Assembly: GCA_951799405.1 (NCBI GenBank)
Contig: OX637344.1
Span: forward strand, 17,298,001 to 17,362,000
Direction of reading: 5' to 3'
Source: Agapetus fuscipes
Lineage: Eukaryota > Arthropoda > Insecta > Trichoptera > Glossosomatidae
Length of the DNA stretch: 64,000 nt
Shown: positions 19,111 through 29,577 of the stretch, in pieces
Numbering within the stretch: position 1 is the first letter of the stretch
Layout: every line of letters begins with the position of its first letter
Translations under genes and position numbers: made by a program
The notes under the pieces: generated by a model
Told to the model about the DNA's origin: nothing
The model's database searches: none
The model's input: the letters and a program-made list of their open reading frames with translations, nothing else

Positions 19111-19634
19111 GTTGTATATCGATCGAGGGTATTTCATAATATAATGTTTAATACTCCCGGTACTTGTCTGAGAAATAAACTTTAATATGAGATGGTAGAT
19201 TTTCTAAATTATATTAAATTTTAAGGCGGCCCGTCCTCTGTCTCCCTCGCAGTATAAATAAGTGGATTATAATTAAATTAGGGGACTTTCTTCATCGTTC
19301 ATTAAAATTATCTTAGTCTTCTGCTATGCCTGCGAGCTAGCCTAGCTGAATTATTTAAACCCGAATACGTTTTAAATTATATGAAAGTCTAAAACACTTT
19401 TATTTTGCTGAAATCATTATAACTTGATTAGAAGGCAAGCATAAACTTGCGATAATCCCTATCACAGATTTAGGCATTTTCAAGAAACCATACGTTAAAA
19501 GGTTATTACTTTGGATAAAATGAAAGAAGTATGTTTGTAAGGACCGAAAAAAAAATGGCGGTTGATCTGTAATGCTGTCGATTAAGGCTAAAGCTTTCAA
19601 AATATTAATTCACATTTGTTATAAAATATGTTTT
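19111..19634. other. No gene; RTE scrap
   Basis: Mostly unrecognised. 19510-19600 holds a diverged plus-strand RTE coding tail (GGATAAAATGAAAGAAGTATG, AATGGCGGTTGATCTGTAATG). Confidence 0.45.
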
Positions 19635-19866
19635 GACCGGTCCGTAGTTCAGCGGTAACACTTCAAACTCGTAAATGGAAGGTTGTGGGCTTGAATCCCG
19701 GAGGAGCACAATTAATATACTATTTATATTTTCAAATTTGCTCTTCGCTGGGTTGAAAAATTCATAAACCTTTAACAAAGATCGGTCATCAATAGGTACA
19801 TCCAGCCTTACAGCAACGGGGTTTCGCTTGAGAATTGGCTCTTTCTACAGCGATGGCCAAGCTCGT
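19635..19866 (+). mobile_element. SINE2, tail-less, first half of a dimer
   Basis: Head GACCGGTCCGTAGTTCAGCGG, box B GCTTGAATCCCGG and the body to CAAGCTCGTA. No LINE-type tail; SINE1 begins within about 8 bp. Confidence 0.85.
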
Positions 19867-19872
19867 AAAAAC

Positions 19873-20135
19873 TCCGGTCGATAGGTCAAGTGGTAGAATG
19901 CTTGCATTCCATGCCGAGAGCAAGGGTTTGATCTCAAGGTTTACTCAGCCTTCACAAGAAATAAGAACCAGCCCCCCCGGAAGCTGAGAACCCCCTACTT
20001 CAACTAAAAGTGGTTGGTGTGAGGCCGGCCCCCTTACCCGTAAAAATAAATAGGTCCCGAACCGCCACATGCGACCCCTTCGCGGATAACGCAGGCAAGA
20101 AGTAACACAATATGTGTAGCTTAGTTGCGTTTTTA
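19873..20135 (+). mobile_element. SINE1, short subfamily, second half of a dimer
   Basis: Head CCGGTCGATAGGTCAAGTGG, short-form body without the CAGAAATG segment, end TGTGTAGCTTAGTTGCG. Same order and strand relation to SINE2 as at 7187-7571. Confidence 0.85.
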
Positions 20136-20357
20136 GGGTATAAACCACTCTTTAGACCATTGATTTATTCCATTGAAAGGTCATCTTTGAATCAAATGGT
20201 AGATAAGACAAACAAGCACCGGGGGGACGATGCGTAACACGGGTGGGCTGCAAGAGTGAAAGCTAGCTAATATTTTGTTATTTGTTGCTTAGAACCCATA
20301 CAATTCCAAAAAATATAAATGTTTTTAGACCCAAAAGTATACGTAGACGTCACATTT

Positions 20358-20610
20358 CGCTCCCCCAGTTCTTGTTTATCGTATACGCCAATCTCGTCAA
20401 ATATGACTTTTTCATGCAGTTGTCAAGAATCAAATTCTACACAATCTGAGCTAAGAAAAACCGTAAAACTCGATAATGTGAGAGTTCTTTTAAATATTTT
20501 TTAAATAAATTTCTTGTTTTCATAAGACACATAAGTCCAGTACAAATGCAAACATTGCTCATGTAAAATTTTCTCAATGGCGAATACGGTAAACAAGAAC
20601 TAAGGCAGCG
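20358..20610 (+). mobile_element. MITE with about 30-bp TIRs
   Basis: Ends CGCTCCCCCAGTTCTTGTTT and CGCTGCCTTAGTTCTTGTTT (complement), with ATTT on both sides (20354-20357, 20611-20614). A second copy lies inverted at 21416-21661. No transposase. Confidence 0.8.
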
Positions 20611-21005
20611 ATTTGTCATTTATTCCCCGCATTCCAAAAATATATACATTTCAATTTAAATCACAAGATGCGTCGCGCAAATAGCTACTTTACAAATTGT
20701 GCCTCCATGTTTATTCGCCTGATTAAACGCCGTTCAATTTGGAATATAAAAAGGCAGTAATGGGAATTCTATTCGTCTGTTTCGCAGGCGTTGATTGGCC
20801 CAAGGATCAGGACGAACTTTCGGGGAAAACATCATTTGTCGCCGAGGGGAAGGAGACCCGCTACCTACTCGTACAGATATAAATACTCTCTTTTGCTTGG
20901 CGTGGGGTGAACACCTAGCAACACACTGTCCCAGGCCATTTCATTGAGCTCTTCTCGTCAAGATTTTACTGAAATTTTATCATTTAGATTAAGAAAAGTA
21001 CGACG
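20611..21005. other. No gene seen
   Basis: No coding sequence recognised. The final part reads AAAGCACCGGTTCCCATCAG at about 21014-21033, a match to the 5S-like sequences at 17 and 50 kb. Confidence 0.4.
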
Positions 21006-21036
21006 AGAAAAGCACCGGTTCCCATCAGATTCTCAT

Positions 21037-21169
21037 CTCAAGATTTTTTTCAACCCAGCGAAGAGCAAATTTGAAAATATGAATGGTATATTTTTTGTGC
21101 TCCGCCGGGAATCGAACCCACAACCTTCCCATTCAGAGTCCGAAGTGTTACCACTAAACTGCGGACCGG
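21037..21169 (-). mobile_element. SINE2, head only
   Basis: Minus-strand head GACCGGTCCGCAGTTTAGTGG and box B GGTTCGATTCCC, ending in the GAAGAGCAAATTTG region; the rest is missing. Confidence 0.8.
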
Positions 21170-21174
21170 TCTTT

Positions 21175-21410
21175 TGTGAGCGAGAAATCAAAGAATGGTC
21201 TGAAATATGCAAAAATGATCTCTTGTGTACCATTATATAGGGACTGCAATTGTGCGGAGAGGGATTAGTCGCTCCAAGCATTTTGCCGTGAATACCAATA
21301 AGCAGAGATTATCAATTGTTGTAAATTGTGAACCAAATCGTGTAAAATAAATTCTGTTGAAATAAATAATTGCAGTTTAATTAAAAAGAACCCAACTAAA
21401 ATCATAACAG
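21175..21410 (-). mobile_element. Solo LTR, family 2 (truncated)
   Basis: Minus strand starts TGTTATGATTTTAGTTGGG and continues ACAGAATTTATTTTACACG, GATTATCAATTGTTG complement, GAGCGACTAATCC. Same family as 23518-23830, 35697-35993 and 59865-60046. Abuts the MITE at 21416. Confidence 0.75.
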
Positions 21411-21415
21411 CAGTC

Positions 21416-21661
21416 GCTGCCTTATTTCTTGTTTGCCGTATAGACCATTCAGCTAATTTTACATGAGCAATGTTTGCATGTGTACTGGACCAATGTGTCC
21501 TATGAAAACAGGAAAGTGATTTAAAAAATATTTAAAACAACTCTTACATTATCGAGTTTTACTTAGCTCAGATTGCGTAGACTTTGATTCTTAAGACAAC
21601 TGCATTAAAAAGTCACGTTTGACAGAATTGGTCTATACGGCAAACAAGAACTGGGGGAGCG
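21416..21661 (-). mobile_element. MITE, inverted copy of 20358-20610
   Basis: Same internal words in reverse order (TTACATGAGCAATGTTTGCAT; TTATCGAGTTTTACTTAGCTC) and the same TIRs. No clear target duplication. Confidence 0.8.
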
Positions 21662-21821
21662 AGCTGTAATGTGTCTTGTGATATAGCCAGACACCGCGTT
21701 GTATGGTACTTTAGGCAGCTATTTCATTTTATATTTTTTTCTCCTGCTGGTGTCGCCATGATGAAATTCTGACGTGTATGACAGCTTAATCAAAAAATCT
21801 GGCATCAGAATTAACTTGGAA

Positions 21822-21925
21822 ACTCCCCCTACAATAATGTGGAAAATCCCCCCACGATAATGTGGAAAATCTCCCCACAATAATGTGGAAAATCCCCCCC
21901 CAAAAATGTGGAAAATGATTGGTGA
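21822..21925. repeat. Minisatellite, about 23-bp period
   Basis: Four copies of AATAATGTGGAAAATCCCCCC-like units with small changes. Confidence 0.85.
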
Positions 21926-22029
21926 AACCCTAAACATGGCGGGCGTTTTCTACCCCTAGAAATTCATACATCGTATTTTTAATAATACATTTCTTAACGT
22001 GCAAGAAAGAAATATGTCCTTAATAATGT

Positions 22030-22262
22030 TTTATAATCTAAATCTAAGTTGCAAGGATATGTATCATTTGAAATTCATATTGAATGCGTTCCCACAAGCA
22101 GACACGCATAATTTCGCGATCGGCCTACAATATAAAAACCCAATCTCAAATGAACATAAGCCCTGCAACTCTTGCCGACCTTCCCTAAAACAGGGGTGAC
22201 AATTGGCTAAGTGAACCATTTTTTACAGTATGGGTGGTCAGCCTCATACCACCCTATAAGTC
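22030..22262 (-). repeat. 3U unit
   Basis: Minus strand, nearly full: AATCTAAGTTGCAAGG to TATAAGTCAAAGAA on plus. A short internal deletion removes the GCTTACACATGCCGC segment. Confidence 0.8.
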
Positions 22263-22469
22263 AAAGAATAACCGTACACTTATATTTTAAAATGAAGGAA
22301 GAGAAGTTTCTTTATTTTAAATTTAATTTAACATAACATGTTCATTTGGGATTTGGTTTTTATTTTGTAAGTACGCATGCAGTAAGTTCTAATTTGCATG
22401 TGTCAAATTTATTACACGTTGGTTTGGATCTCAAGTTGTTTATTAAATCTAAGTTAGTTTCTTATCTTT

Positions 22470-22611
22470 AATCTATAATCTAAGTTGCAAAGATATATTA
22501 ACATTTAAAGCTCATATCAAATGCATGCCCACAAACAAACAAACACGTGTAGTTCGCGCTTACAAATGCTGAATATGTACTTATAAACTAAATCCAAACT
22601 TCAAATGAAGA
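22470..22611 (-). repeat. 3U unit, partial
   Basis: Minus-strand 3' half (ATAATCTAAGTTGCAAAG to CAAACTTCAAATGAA), broken where a plus-strand RTE remnant begins. Confidence 0.75.
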
Positions 22612-22998
22612 AATGGCGGTTGATCTGTGATGTTGGCGTCTAGGTTTTGGAAATTAGAATTTGTTTTCTGTTACTTTTTGATGTCCATACAAGTTATAAT
22701 TTGTTGATATTAAAAATGTAATTTGTTGTGTATGTTCCTTGACTTAGTGGTTGGTATACGGCTGACCACCCATGCTGTAGAAAATGGTTCACTTTGTCAA
22801 TGTCATCCCTGTTTCAGGGAAGGTCGGCAGGAGTTGCAGGACTTGCAGGGTGTATGTTCATTTGAGATTCGGGTTTTTATATTGTAGGACCACATGCGGC
22901 ATGTTTAAGCGCGAACTTATACGTGCCTGTTTGTGAAAATGCATACAATGTGAATCTCTAATGTTACATGTATTTTGCAACTTAGATTGGATTAGTTT
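22612..22998 (+). pseudogene. RTE-A 3' end with 3U unit
   Basis: Begins in the RTE coding tail (AGAAATGGCGGTTGATCTG), then UTR (TTTTTGATGTCCATAC) and a 3U unit from about 22735. Ends in GCAACTTAGATTGGATTAG. Confidence 0.8.
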
Positions 22999-23125
22999 AG
23001 AAATGAACATTAACCCGTGCAACTTTTGCCGACCTTCCCTGAAACAGGGGGGACATTGGGAAAGTGAACCATTTTTTACAGTATGGGTGTTCAGCCTCAG
23101 ACCAACCTATAAGTCGTCAAGGAAT
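22999..23125 (-). repeat. 3U unit, head half
   Basis: Minus-strand: AAATGAACATTAACCC through CTGAAACAGGGGGGACATTGG to GTCAAGGAATG. Tail half missing; fused to the tail of the preceding plus unit. Confidence 0.75.
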
Positions 23126-23517
23126 GATAATATAAAACATTTTTCTTCTCGCGTTTATTCATTTTCACATCACATACACATTTCACACCCACCTTGCTCA
23201 TCACACCCTGCTTCCCTAACATCGCAATCAAGCCACACTCTCACCCATTTCCTTTTCTTCTCTTGCTTTTCCCCTCTCTCACACAATTCTAATTGGAGGG
23301 CCCTCGGGAATCCCAAGTCTTACGATGACACCTTTACTCCTAGTATAAAAAAATGTGTATTTAATACTCACCTCGCTTGCGTGAATAGAGAAATGTGGGG
23401 AAGAGAAAACAGGACGCCTAGAGGGGGATTTACCTTTCATACATTATTCATATCTACAATATTTTGTACTTGAAGTACTAAAGTAAAACATCCACTGCAT
23501 ACAAATATCATTATATA

Positions 23518-23830
23518 GTTATGTTTTTACTGGGTTCTCTTTTAATTAAACTGCAATTATTTATTTTAACAGAATTTATTTTACACGGTTTGGTTCACAA
23601 TTTGGTACAACAATTGGCAATCTCTGCTTATTGGTCTTTCACGGCACAATGCTTGGAGCGACTAATCCATTGATGCCCTTTTCAGTCCATACATATAGGT
23701 ACAAAAGGGATCTTTCTTGCATACTCCAGATCATTCGATCTCTCGCTCATGCCAGACCGCCATTCTATATACCTTACTAATACCATCATACTAGAGCCAG
23801 ATTGTTCTACACACTAGTGTACCTACATGT
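23518..23830 (+). mobile_element. Solo LTR, family 2
   Basis: Starts near GTTATGTTTTTACTGGGTTC (the terminal TG is damaged) and contains TTTACACGGTTTGGTTCAC and TTGGAGCGACTAATCC. Its end runs into the truncated RTE-A 3U sequence at about 23830. Confidence 0.7.
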
Positions 23831-23977
23831 TCAGGCGCTTTCCTGGAACAAAAGGGTGACATTGGTAAAGTGATCCATTTTCTGCAGCATGGGTGCTATA
23901 ACATTTATAAGCCAAGGAACATACAAAACAAACTACATTTTTAACATCAACAAATAATATGTGTGGGCATCAACTGT
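23826..23977 (-). repeat. RTE-A 3' UTR and 3U head (downstream half of the host copy)
   Basis: Minus strand: GATGCCCACACATATTATTTG, TTAAAAATGTAGTTTG, TTCCTTGGCTTATAAATG, TCACTTTACCAATGTCACCC. This is the 3' part of the older RTE-A element into which the intact RTE inserted; the 5' part is 26975-27112. Confidence 0.75.
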
Positions 23978-26974
23978 ACTGTACTGTACTGTATCCTGCC
24001 GCCGTTCCACTAGGGGTGGCCGGTACCTCCGCAGATGCGCCTCCACTTTTTTCTGTCCTTACAAACCACTTTCATTTCCTCAATATTCATCACCTTTTTC
24101 ATACATACTCTTCTCTTATTTTCACTCTGCAGGTTCCATTCTTTCGCAATCTCACCTATTTGGTCTAACCATTCTTTCCTCGGCCTTCCCCTTCCGCGCT
24201 TTCCTCTGACATTTCCTTTGTACACTTTCTTCGTTAGTCGTTCATCATCCATTCTTTCGAGATGTCCGAACCATCTCATCGTACTTTTTTGTACTTTCAT
24301 TCTCATATTCTCTTTTATACCACACTCGTTCATCACCCAATCATTACGTACTCTATCATTCAGTGTTTTTCCAGCCATTGCTCTCAGGTAAGCCATTTCA
24401 ACCGTACATACTTTACTCAGCTCACATTCATTAACTGTCCACGCCTCACTTCCATACATCAATGTCGGAACCAATATACCATTGTGGACCGCCAATCTCA
24501 TATTCTTCGTAAGTTTCCTATTTCTTGCAATTCTTCCAATCGTTCCCATTACACTTCTTCCTCTACTAGCACGCTTTTCCAATTCTTTCGTCAATTTTCC
24601 ATTCGACTCAAACTTGCTTCCCAGATAATCAAATTCTTTCACGACCTCCACTCTTGTTTCATTCAGTCTTATCTCAATTTCCTCGCATTCCTCAGTCCTG
24701 TCAAACACTAATACTTTCGTCTTACTGGCATTCACTTTTAAACCGTTCTTACTAAAAGCATCATTCATTTTGGTGAGTATCATCTGGAGCTCCTCCGCTG
24801 TATCAGCCAACACTACGGCATCGTCAGCATAGAGAAGAACTCCAACATTCGTCTCACCCACTTTCACACCATAATGAGAAATTTCTGCTTCTTTCATACA
24901 ATTGTCCATGATTATGTTAAATAACCACGGACTCATTACACACCCCTGTCGTACTCCCTTGTAAACATCAAACCATTCGCTACATTTACCATCCACTCTT
25001 ACACACGCCAAACTATTTTCATAGATGGCGCGTATTCCATTCAGAAGCTTGCCGTTCACACCGTACTTTAGGAGTACTTTCCACATCATACCTCTGTCCA
25101 CCGAGTCAAAAGCCTTCTCGAGATCCACAAAAGCCGTGTAGACCTTCCGACCTACAGCCAGATGTTTTTCAACAATCTGTCTGAGAGTGAAGATCTGGTC
25201 TACACACCCTCTTCCTGGCATAAAGCCAGTCTGGATATCAGAAACCCCATGACCGGTAGACAGTCTCACTTTTTTTATGAGAACCTTACACAATACTTTA
25301 CCAGCTATACTGAGAAGACTGATGGGCCTGAAATTTTGGCAGTCCTTTTTGTCACCTTTTCCTTTGTAGATAGGAACAATGACCGCCTTTTTCCAGTCCA
25401 TCGGCACTTTACTCTCTTTCACACACATCTTGCACAGTTCAAACATCCATTCAACCATGCACTCCCCAGCACATTTGATCATCTCAGCATTCACACCATC
25501 ATTCCCAGCAGCTTTTCCATTCTTCAGATCTTTTATACTTATTATCACATCCTCTTTCACAATTTCTTCATCGCTGTCATTATATTCAACATCATAATAG
25601 TCTCTTTCGCCCTGGCCATATAAATTTTTAAAATATTCATTCCATCTCTTCCTTACATCACTTTCGTCCCACAGCAAGATTCCCTCAGCGTTTTTAATGC
25701 CTGGGGTGGTTGATCCGCGACTTTCGTTTTTATCACGTACCCAGCTCCAGAATGATTTTTTATTGGTGAGGAAATTCTGCTGCGCTCTCTCATTTTCCTT
25801 ACTTTCTATTTTCATCTTACTCTCAAAGACGACGGTTTTGGCTCTTCGTTTTGCTTGCTTATATATCTCTTCTAGAGCTTGATTTTTCCTATCATTCAGC
25901 CATCTATTAAAAGCATTCTTCTTCTGTTCAATAGCTTCTCTCACTTCGTCATTCCACCATGCATCACCTCTTCTTTTACAGACCTTCGCTTCACCACAAA
26001 CAGATTTCGCACATTCAATCATATTTTCTTTCATTTTTGACCACATTTTTTCAACACATCCTTCTTCTTTTGTTTTTTTTAACTCATCGTGGTTAAGTCT
26101 TTCATTCACCTCACATTTGTACTTTTCTTTTATACTTACATCATTCATTTTTTCAACTTTTATTCGCTTCATACTCACCAATTCCTTTTGTGCTCTTCTT
26201 TTTACATCTCCTATCATTATTCTCGAGCACAGCAAATAGTGGTCTGTGTTCAGCACAGCTCCACGGTATACTCGAGAGTCTCTTACATCCCCTCTCATTC
26301 TTTCATCCACACAGATGTAGTCAATAATTGTACGGTTGCCCGCTCTGTTCTGCCACGTATACAAATGTATACTTTTGTGGTTGAACCAGGTATTCGACGT
26401 AAAGAGTCTATGCTCCATACATAGGCTTATTAGCGCTCTACCGTTATCATTGGCTACACCTTTACCACTCGGTCCTACCACATTTTCGCTATCATCTTGT
26501 CTCATACCTACCCATCCATTAAAATCTCCTAGTAGAATCGTTCTTTCATTCTCTTCTTTCTGTCTCATAACAATGTTAACTTTCTCCCAGAATTCTTCTT
26601 TCACTACCCTGCATTCCGAGTCCACTGGGGCGTAGCACGCAATCAGTAGAACTTTCATCCGTCCAAATCCCATTCTCACTAACAATATTCTCGGGGAGAC
26701 TCTTTCATACTTAGTAATACAACCTTTCGCTTTTTCATCAATGATAACACCTACACCCTGTCTCTTGTATTCATCTTTCACCCCACACCATACAAAAAAT
26801 TCACCATTTACCATTTCCTTTTCTCCATCTCCTATCATTTTCGTCTCAGTCACACAAAGAACTTTTATTCCTCTCTCTTTCATAATATTTGAGATTTCCC
26901 TCTCTTTACAGTCATTCCAGTCCCTCACGTTCCACGTTGCAAACTTCCATTCAGTCAAATCAAATCAAAACAAA
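23978..26974 (-). mobile_element. Apparently full-length RTE LINE
   Basis: Consists of a very short leader, one long ORF (24010-26958) and a 3' end with only about 30 bp after the stop: GGCGGCAGGATACAGTACAG, a (CAGTA)n microsatellite tail (23978-24000). It lies within the 3' region of an older RTE-A copy on the same strand, so host fragments flank both sides. No poly(A). It is the only LINE here without 5' truncation of its protein. Confidence 0.8.
24010..26958 (-). CDS. RTE endonuclease-reverse transcriptase (intact ORF)
   Basis: 982 codons, ATG to TAG, no interruption; length and order fit a complete RTE-clade protein. An AP-type endonuclease occupies about residues 5-245: TWN (8-10), TE-TK with E38, YAPVD (109-113), GDFN (144-147), IDYICVD (212-218) and TDH (238-240). 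RT follows at about 475-780: GKAAGNDGV (481-489), NFRPISLLSIAGK (542-554), AFVDLEKAFD (609-618), GVRQGCVMSPWLFN (668-681) and the catalytic YADD at 710-713. The C-terminus has the RTE pattern MRWFGHLERMDDERLTK, GRGRPRKEWLDQI and CGGTGHP. It acts by target-primed reverse transcription in the nucleus. All recognisable catalytic residues are present, so it could be active or recently active. Confidence 0.92.
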   Translation of the reverse strand: MTEWKFATWNVRDWNDCKEREISNIMKERGIKVLCVTETKMIGDGEKEMVNGEFFVWCGVKDEYKRQGVGVIIDEKAKGCITKYERVSPRILLVRMGFGRMKVLLIACYAPVDSECRVVKEEFWEKVNIVMRQKEENERTILLGDFNGWVGMRQDDSENVVGPSGKGVANDNGRALISLCMEHRLFTSNTWFNHKSIHLYTWQNRAGNRTIIDYICVDERMRGDVRDSRVYRGAVLNTDHYLLCSRIMIGDVKRRAQKELVSMKRIKVEKMNDVSIKEKYKCEVNERLNHDELKKTKEEGCVEKMWSKMKENMIECAKSVCGEAKVCKRRGDAWWNDEVREAIEQKKNAFNRWLNDRKNQALEEIYKQAKRRAKTVVFESKMKIESKENERAQQNFLTNKKSFWSWVRDKNESRGSTTPGIKNAEGILLWDESDVRKRWNEYFKNLYGQGERDYYDVEYNDSDEEIVKEDVIISIKDLKNGKAAGNDGVNAEMIKCAGECMVEWMFELCKMCVKESKVPMDWKKAVIVPIYKGKGDKKDCQNFRPISLLSIAGKVLCKVLIKKVRLSTGHGVSDIQTGFMPGRGCVDQIFTLRQIVEKHLAVGRKVYTAFVDLEKAFDSVDRGMMWKVLLKYGVNGKLLNGIRAIYENSLACVRVDGKCSEWFDVYKGVRQGCVMSPWLFNIIMDNCMKEAEISHYGVKVGETNVGVLLYADDAVVLADTAEELQMILTKMNDAFSKNGLKVNASKTKVLVFDRTEECEEIEIRLNETRVEVVKEFDYLGSKFESNGKLTKELEKRASRGRSVMGTIGRIARNRKLTKNMRLAVHNGILVPTLMYGSEAWTVNECELSKVCTVEMAYLRAMAGKTLNDRVRNDWVMNECGIKENMRMKVQKSTMRWFGHLERMDDERLTKKVYKGNVRGKRGRGRPRKEWLDQIGEIAKEWNLQSENKRRVCMKKVMNIEEMKVVCKDRKKWRRICGGTGHP

Positions 26975-27112
26975 TCAAAATTCTAATTTAAAAAACCCTA
27001 GCCGCGAACATTATAGATCAACCGCCATTTCTTTCTGTCCTTACATACTTCTTTCATTTCATCCAGAGTCATAACCTTCTTAATACAAGCACTCCTTTTA
27101 TTATGACTCTGG
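26975..27112 (-). pseudogene. RTE-A coding tail (upstream half of the host copy)
   Basis: Minus strand reads CAGAGTCATAATAAAAGGAG, TGTATTAAGAAGG, GATGAAATGAAAGAAG, GACAGAAAGAAATGGCGG, then CGGCTAGGGTTTTTTAAATT. It ends where the leader of the intact RTE begins. Confidence 0.8.
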
Positions 27113-27115
27113 GTA

Positions 27116-27496
27116 AAATATTTTTTTTTCTTTAATTCTCAGAATTCGTTTATTAATTTTGCCATTGATTTATTTTTTAATGATATTCAAAAAAAAAAAA
27201 AATCTCCTTTATACCGTACCAGCGTATTGTTTTATTTAAAGGGAGCCATTATTTCTGAATGAAACAAATTAAAGGCTTTGCTGTGAGAAATCAGAATAGA
27301 TGTTAATTGCACACTTGACCTTAAGCTTAGGGCTCTACGAGACGTCCACAGAAATGATATTTCATGAAATATTCATCAAATCCAATTCACACTTTTATTT
27401 TAAGATTCAATCGAATTCCGATTTTTTCGAGTCTTTTTCAATTTTTTTTTAAGGCAGTTAAAATACTTATTTTATTTTGTTCAAATATGTATTGCA
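27116..27496. other. No gene seen
   Basis: AT-rich with homopolymer runs. No coding feature. Confidence 0.4.
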
Positions 27497-27725
27497 TTCC
27501 TTGATTTATATATTGGTATGAGAAAGTGTTTCACTTTGCCAATGTCACCCCTGTTTCAGGAAAGGACGGCAAGAGTTGTAGGGCTTATGTTCATTTGAGA
27601 TCGGGTTTTTATATTGTAGGTCCACATGCGGCATGTGTTGGCGCGAACTTATACATGTCTGCTTGTGGGAATGCGTTTAATATGAATCTTAAATGATATA
27701 TTTTTTTGCAGCATAGATTTAGATT
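27497..27725 (+). repeat. 3U unit
   Basis: Starts TTCCTTGATTTATATATTGG, lacks part of the GGCTGACCACCC segment, ends TTGCAGCATAGATTTAGATTT. Confidence 0.8.
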
Positions 27726-27894
27726 TAGACCACATTATTATTTTATTGAAACATAAAAAGATCATATTCGACTCATTATTTTATAAATTCTACAACGACA
27801 CAGCGACAAAACGACATATGACAGAACGACACATGACAAAACCTCACATGGCATTATATCACACATTACAGGAAAGTGCATCGCAATGACAGTG

Positions 27895-28250
27895 CATTTC
27901 TAATGAGCTCCATTCATTAATCCCTCCCCCTCGCATTTCAGAAAGGGAAACTCGTAGTACGACTCTCATTCATCCCTTTGCAGTCGATCTCAAAACTATG
28001 TGACCTTGGCGTTTTCACGACTCATTCCTTTGCCAAACTGCCCGTTTATGGAATGGTCTACCAGTATCTGTGTTCCCTTCCCAATTTAATCCGGTTTTAT
28101 TCAAAACCAACATCAATCACCACTTCCTCGCAGCGCCTCACGAAAGAGGCAAGAACTCAAGCAACACCTCTGCGGCACTCTTACAGGGTGACATAGACCC
28201 CCAAGACTTTTAGGAATTGGGGAGCCTCCCGCACAGGATTCCTTAAAAAA
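27895..28250 (+). pseudogene. LINE 3' end (FYRYYHG family)
   Basis: Parallels 3380-3700: GAGCTCCATTCATTAATCCC, CTCATTCATCCCTTTGCAG, ACTGCCCGTTTATGGAATGG, then the UTR CACCTCTGCGGCACTCTTAC, GACATAGACCCCCAAG and CCCGCACAGGATTCCTTAAA. The UTR is the source of the SINE2 type-A tail. Confidence 0.75.
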
Positions 28251-28285
28251 ATGACAAAAAGTTAAATAATATGTAATATTCATAT

Positions 28286-28667
28286 TGTTACGATTTTAGG
28301 GTTCAAAAGTCTTTCAATTAAAAATACTGGTCTTCTTATACAGTTGTTTATTTTACACTTTTAATAATTTATTTTCACAAAGGTAGTCTCGACTATTCCA
28401 TTACACTCGGTTTCTATTCACTGGTTAACTAAGTTCAATGTAGTTGCAAGGCTCGTAGGATACTGGCTCTGCAAGCAACTCGCACCCTTCTTATACTCTT
28501 CAAAACAGTACAATCTAGATCTATATTCGCTAGACAGTTCGAGAAAGGCGTAGTAATCATTATTTCTTGATGCTTCAAGTATTTTTATTCAATGATTCTT
28601 ACCCACACAATATAATACAGAATTCCTATAACTATAACTAATACCTATTCTAATATTTACATAACAA
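28286..28667 (+). mobile_element. Solo LTR, family 1, with 4-bp TSD
   Basis: 382 bp, begins TGTTACGATTTTAGGG and ends ATTTACATAACA, flanked by ATAT (28282-28285, 28668-28671). TG...CA ends and a 4-bp duplication fit an LTR retrotransposon. Related LTRs: 60249-60716 (+) and 63386-63778 (-). No gag or pol nearby. Confidence 0.85.
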
Positions 28668-28927
28668 TATGTTTGTGTGTTCCATGTCAATCGCCCACGA
28701 TTGCAATTAAATGTAGTATGAAAAATTTCGATTAAAGGGTTTCTACATATTGTATTCCTGCTTTGTTTTTAGTTTCCGTTATTAAATTTCATAAATTCCG
28801 GAAATTCCGCCTTGCCTGGCTAACACGTGCCATTTTCCAGCGATGAACTCGCAAACTATTGTTGGCTGTATCACGTTGAACTTTGCAATCGTTTATATTT
28901 GGCTTCTCAAACATTTTTCCATCATAG

Positions 28928-29142
28928 GTATACTGTTAACTATAACTGTAACTGTAACTCTGTCGCCATTCCGCTAGGGGTGGCCAGAGCCTCTGCAGAG
29001 CTGCCTCCATTTCTTCCTATCCTTACATACCTCTTTCAATTCATTCATATCCATCACATTTTTCTTCTTTTACGCTCACTTTGGATATCCCGTTCTTTCA
29101 CAATCTCCTCAACCTGATCACTCCATACTTTTCTCGGATTTG
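28928..29142 (-). pseudogene. RTE-B C-terminal fragment
   Basis: Minus strand: RKVWSDQVEEIVKERDIQSERK, then CKDRKKWRQLCRGSGHP-like coding sequence, and after the stop GGCGACAGAGTTACAGTTAC, a (TTACAG)n tail. 5'-truncated. Confidence 0.8.
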
Positions 29143-29380
29143 TAATAAGCCTGCCATGAAATAATTGTACTTTTGTATATGGTATTTTGCAACCGACTCT
29201 ATGTCAATGTCGACAACTTCCTTACTCCTTCTCTCTTCTCTCTCAAAACTTGGTCTGGCCAACAAGTCCATTTGATTTAATCTCAACAATTACTTGTTAT
29301 CATGTGATGTATTTAAATTAATAAGCTTAAAAAATCATTGTGAACAAAGTAAAACAAACATTGCAGTTGTTATTTATTGA
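29143..29380. other. No gene seen
   Basis: No recognised repeat or coding sequence. Confidence 0.4.
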
Positions 29381-29577
29381 AACAAACAATGTCACCCCTG
29401 TGTCAGGGAAGGTCGGCAAAAATTTTGGGGCTTATGTTCGTTTGAGGTTTGTATTTTATTTGTAAGCACACATTCAGCATTTGCAAGCGCGAACTACACG
29501 TGTTGGTTTGTGGGCAGACATCTGAGAGCTTTGAATGAATATATCCTTGCAACTTAGATTATAGATTATTATAGATT
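29381..29577 (+). repeat. 3U unit, head missing
   Basis: From AATGTCACCCCTGTGTCAGG to GCAACTTAGATTATAGATTATTATAGATTA. Its tail directly precedes the Helitron-like terminus at 29578. Confidence 0.8.

Noticed and set aside
23961..24711. Small secreted-like proteins beside the RTE
   Set aside because: Antisense of the RTE C-terminal coding region.
24035..26986. Many plus-strand ORFs of 60-150 codons over the RTE
   Set aside because: Low-complexity S/F/H/L-rich translations of the antisense of the A-rich RTE ORF; no motifs.
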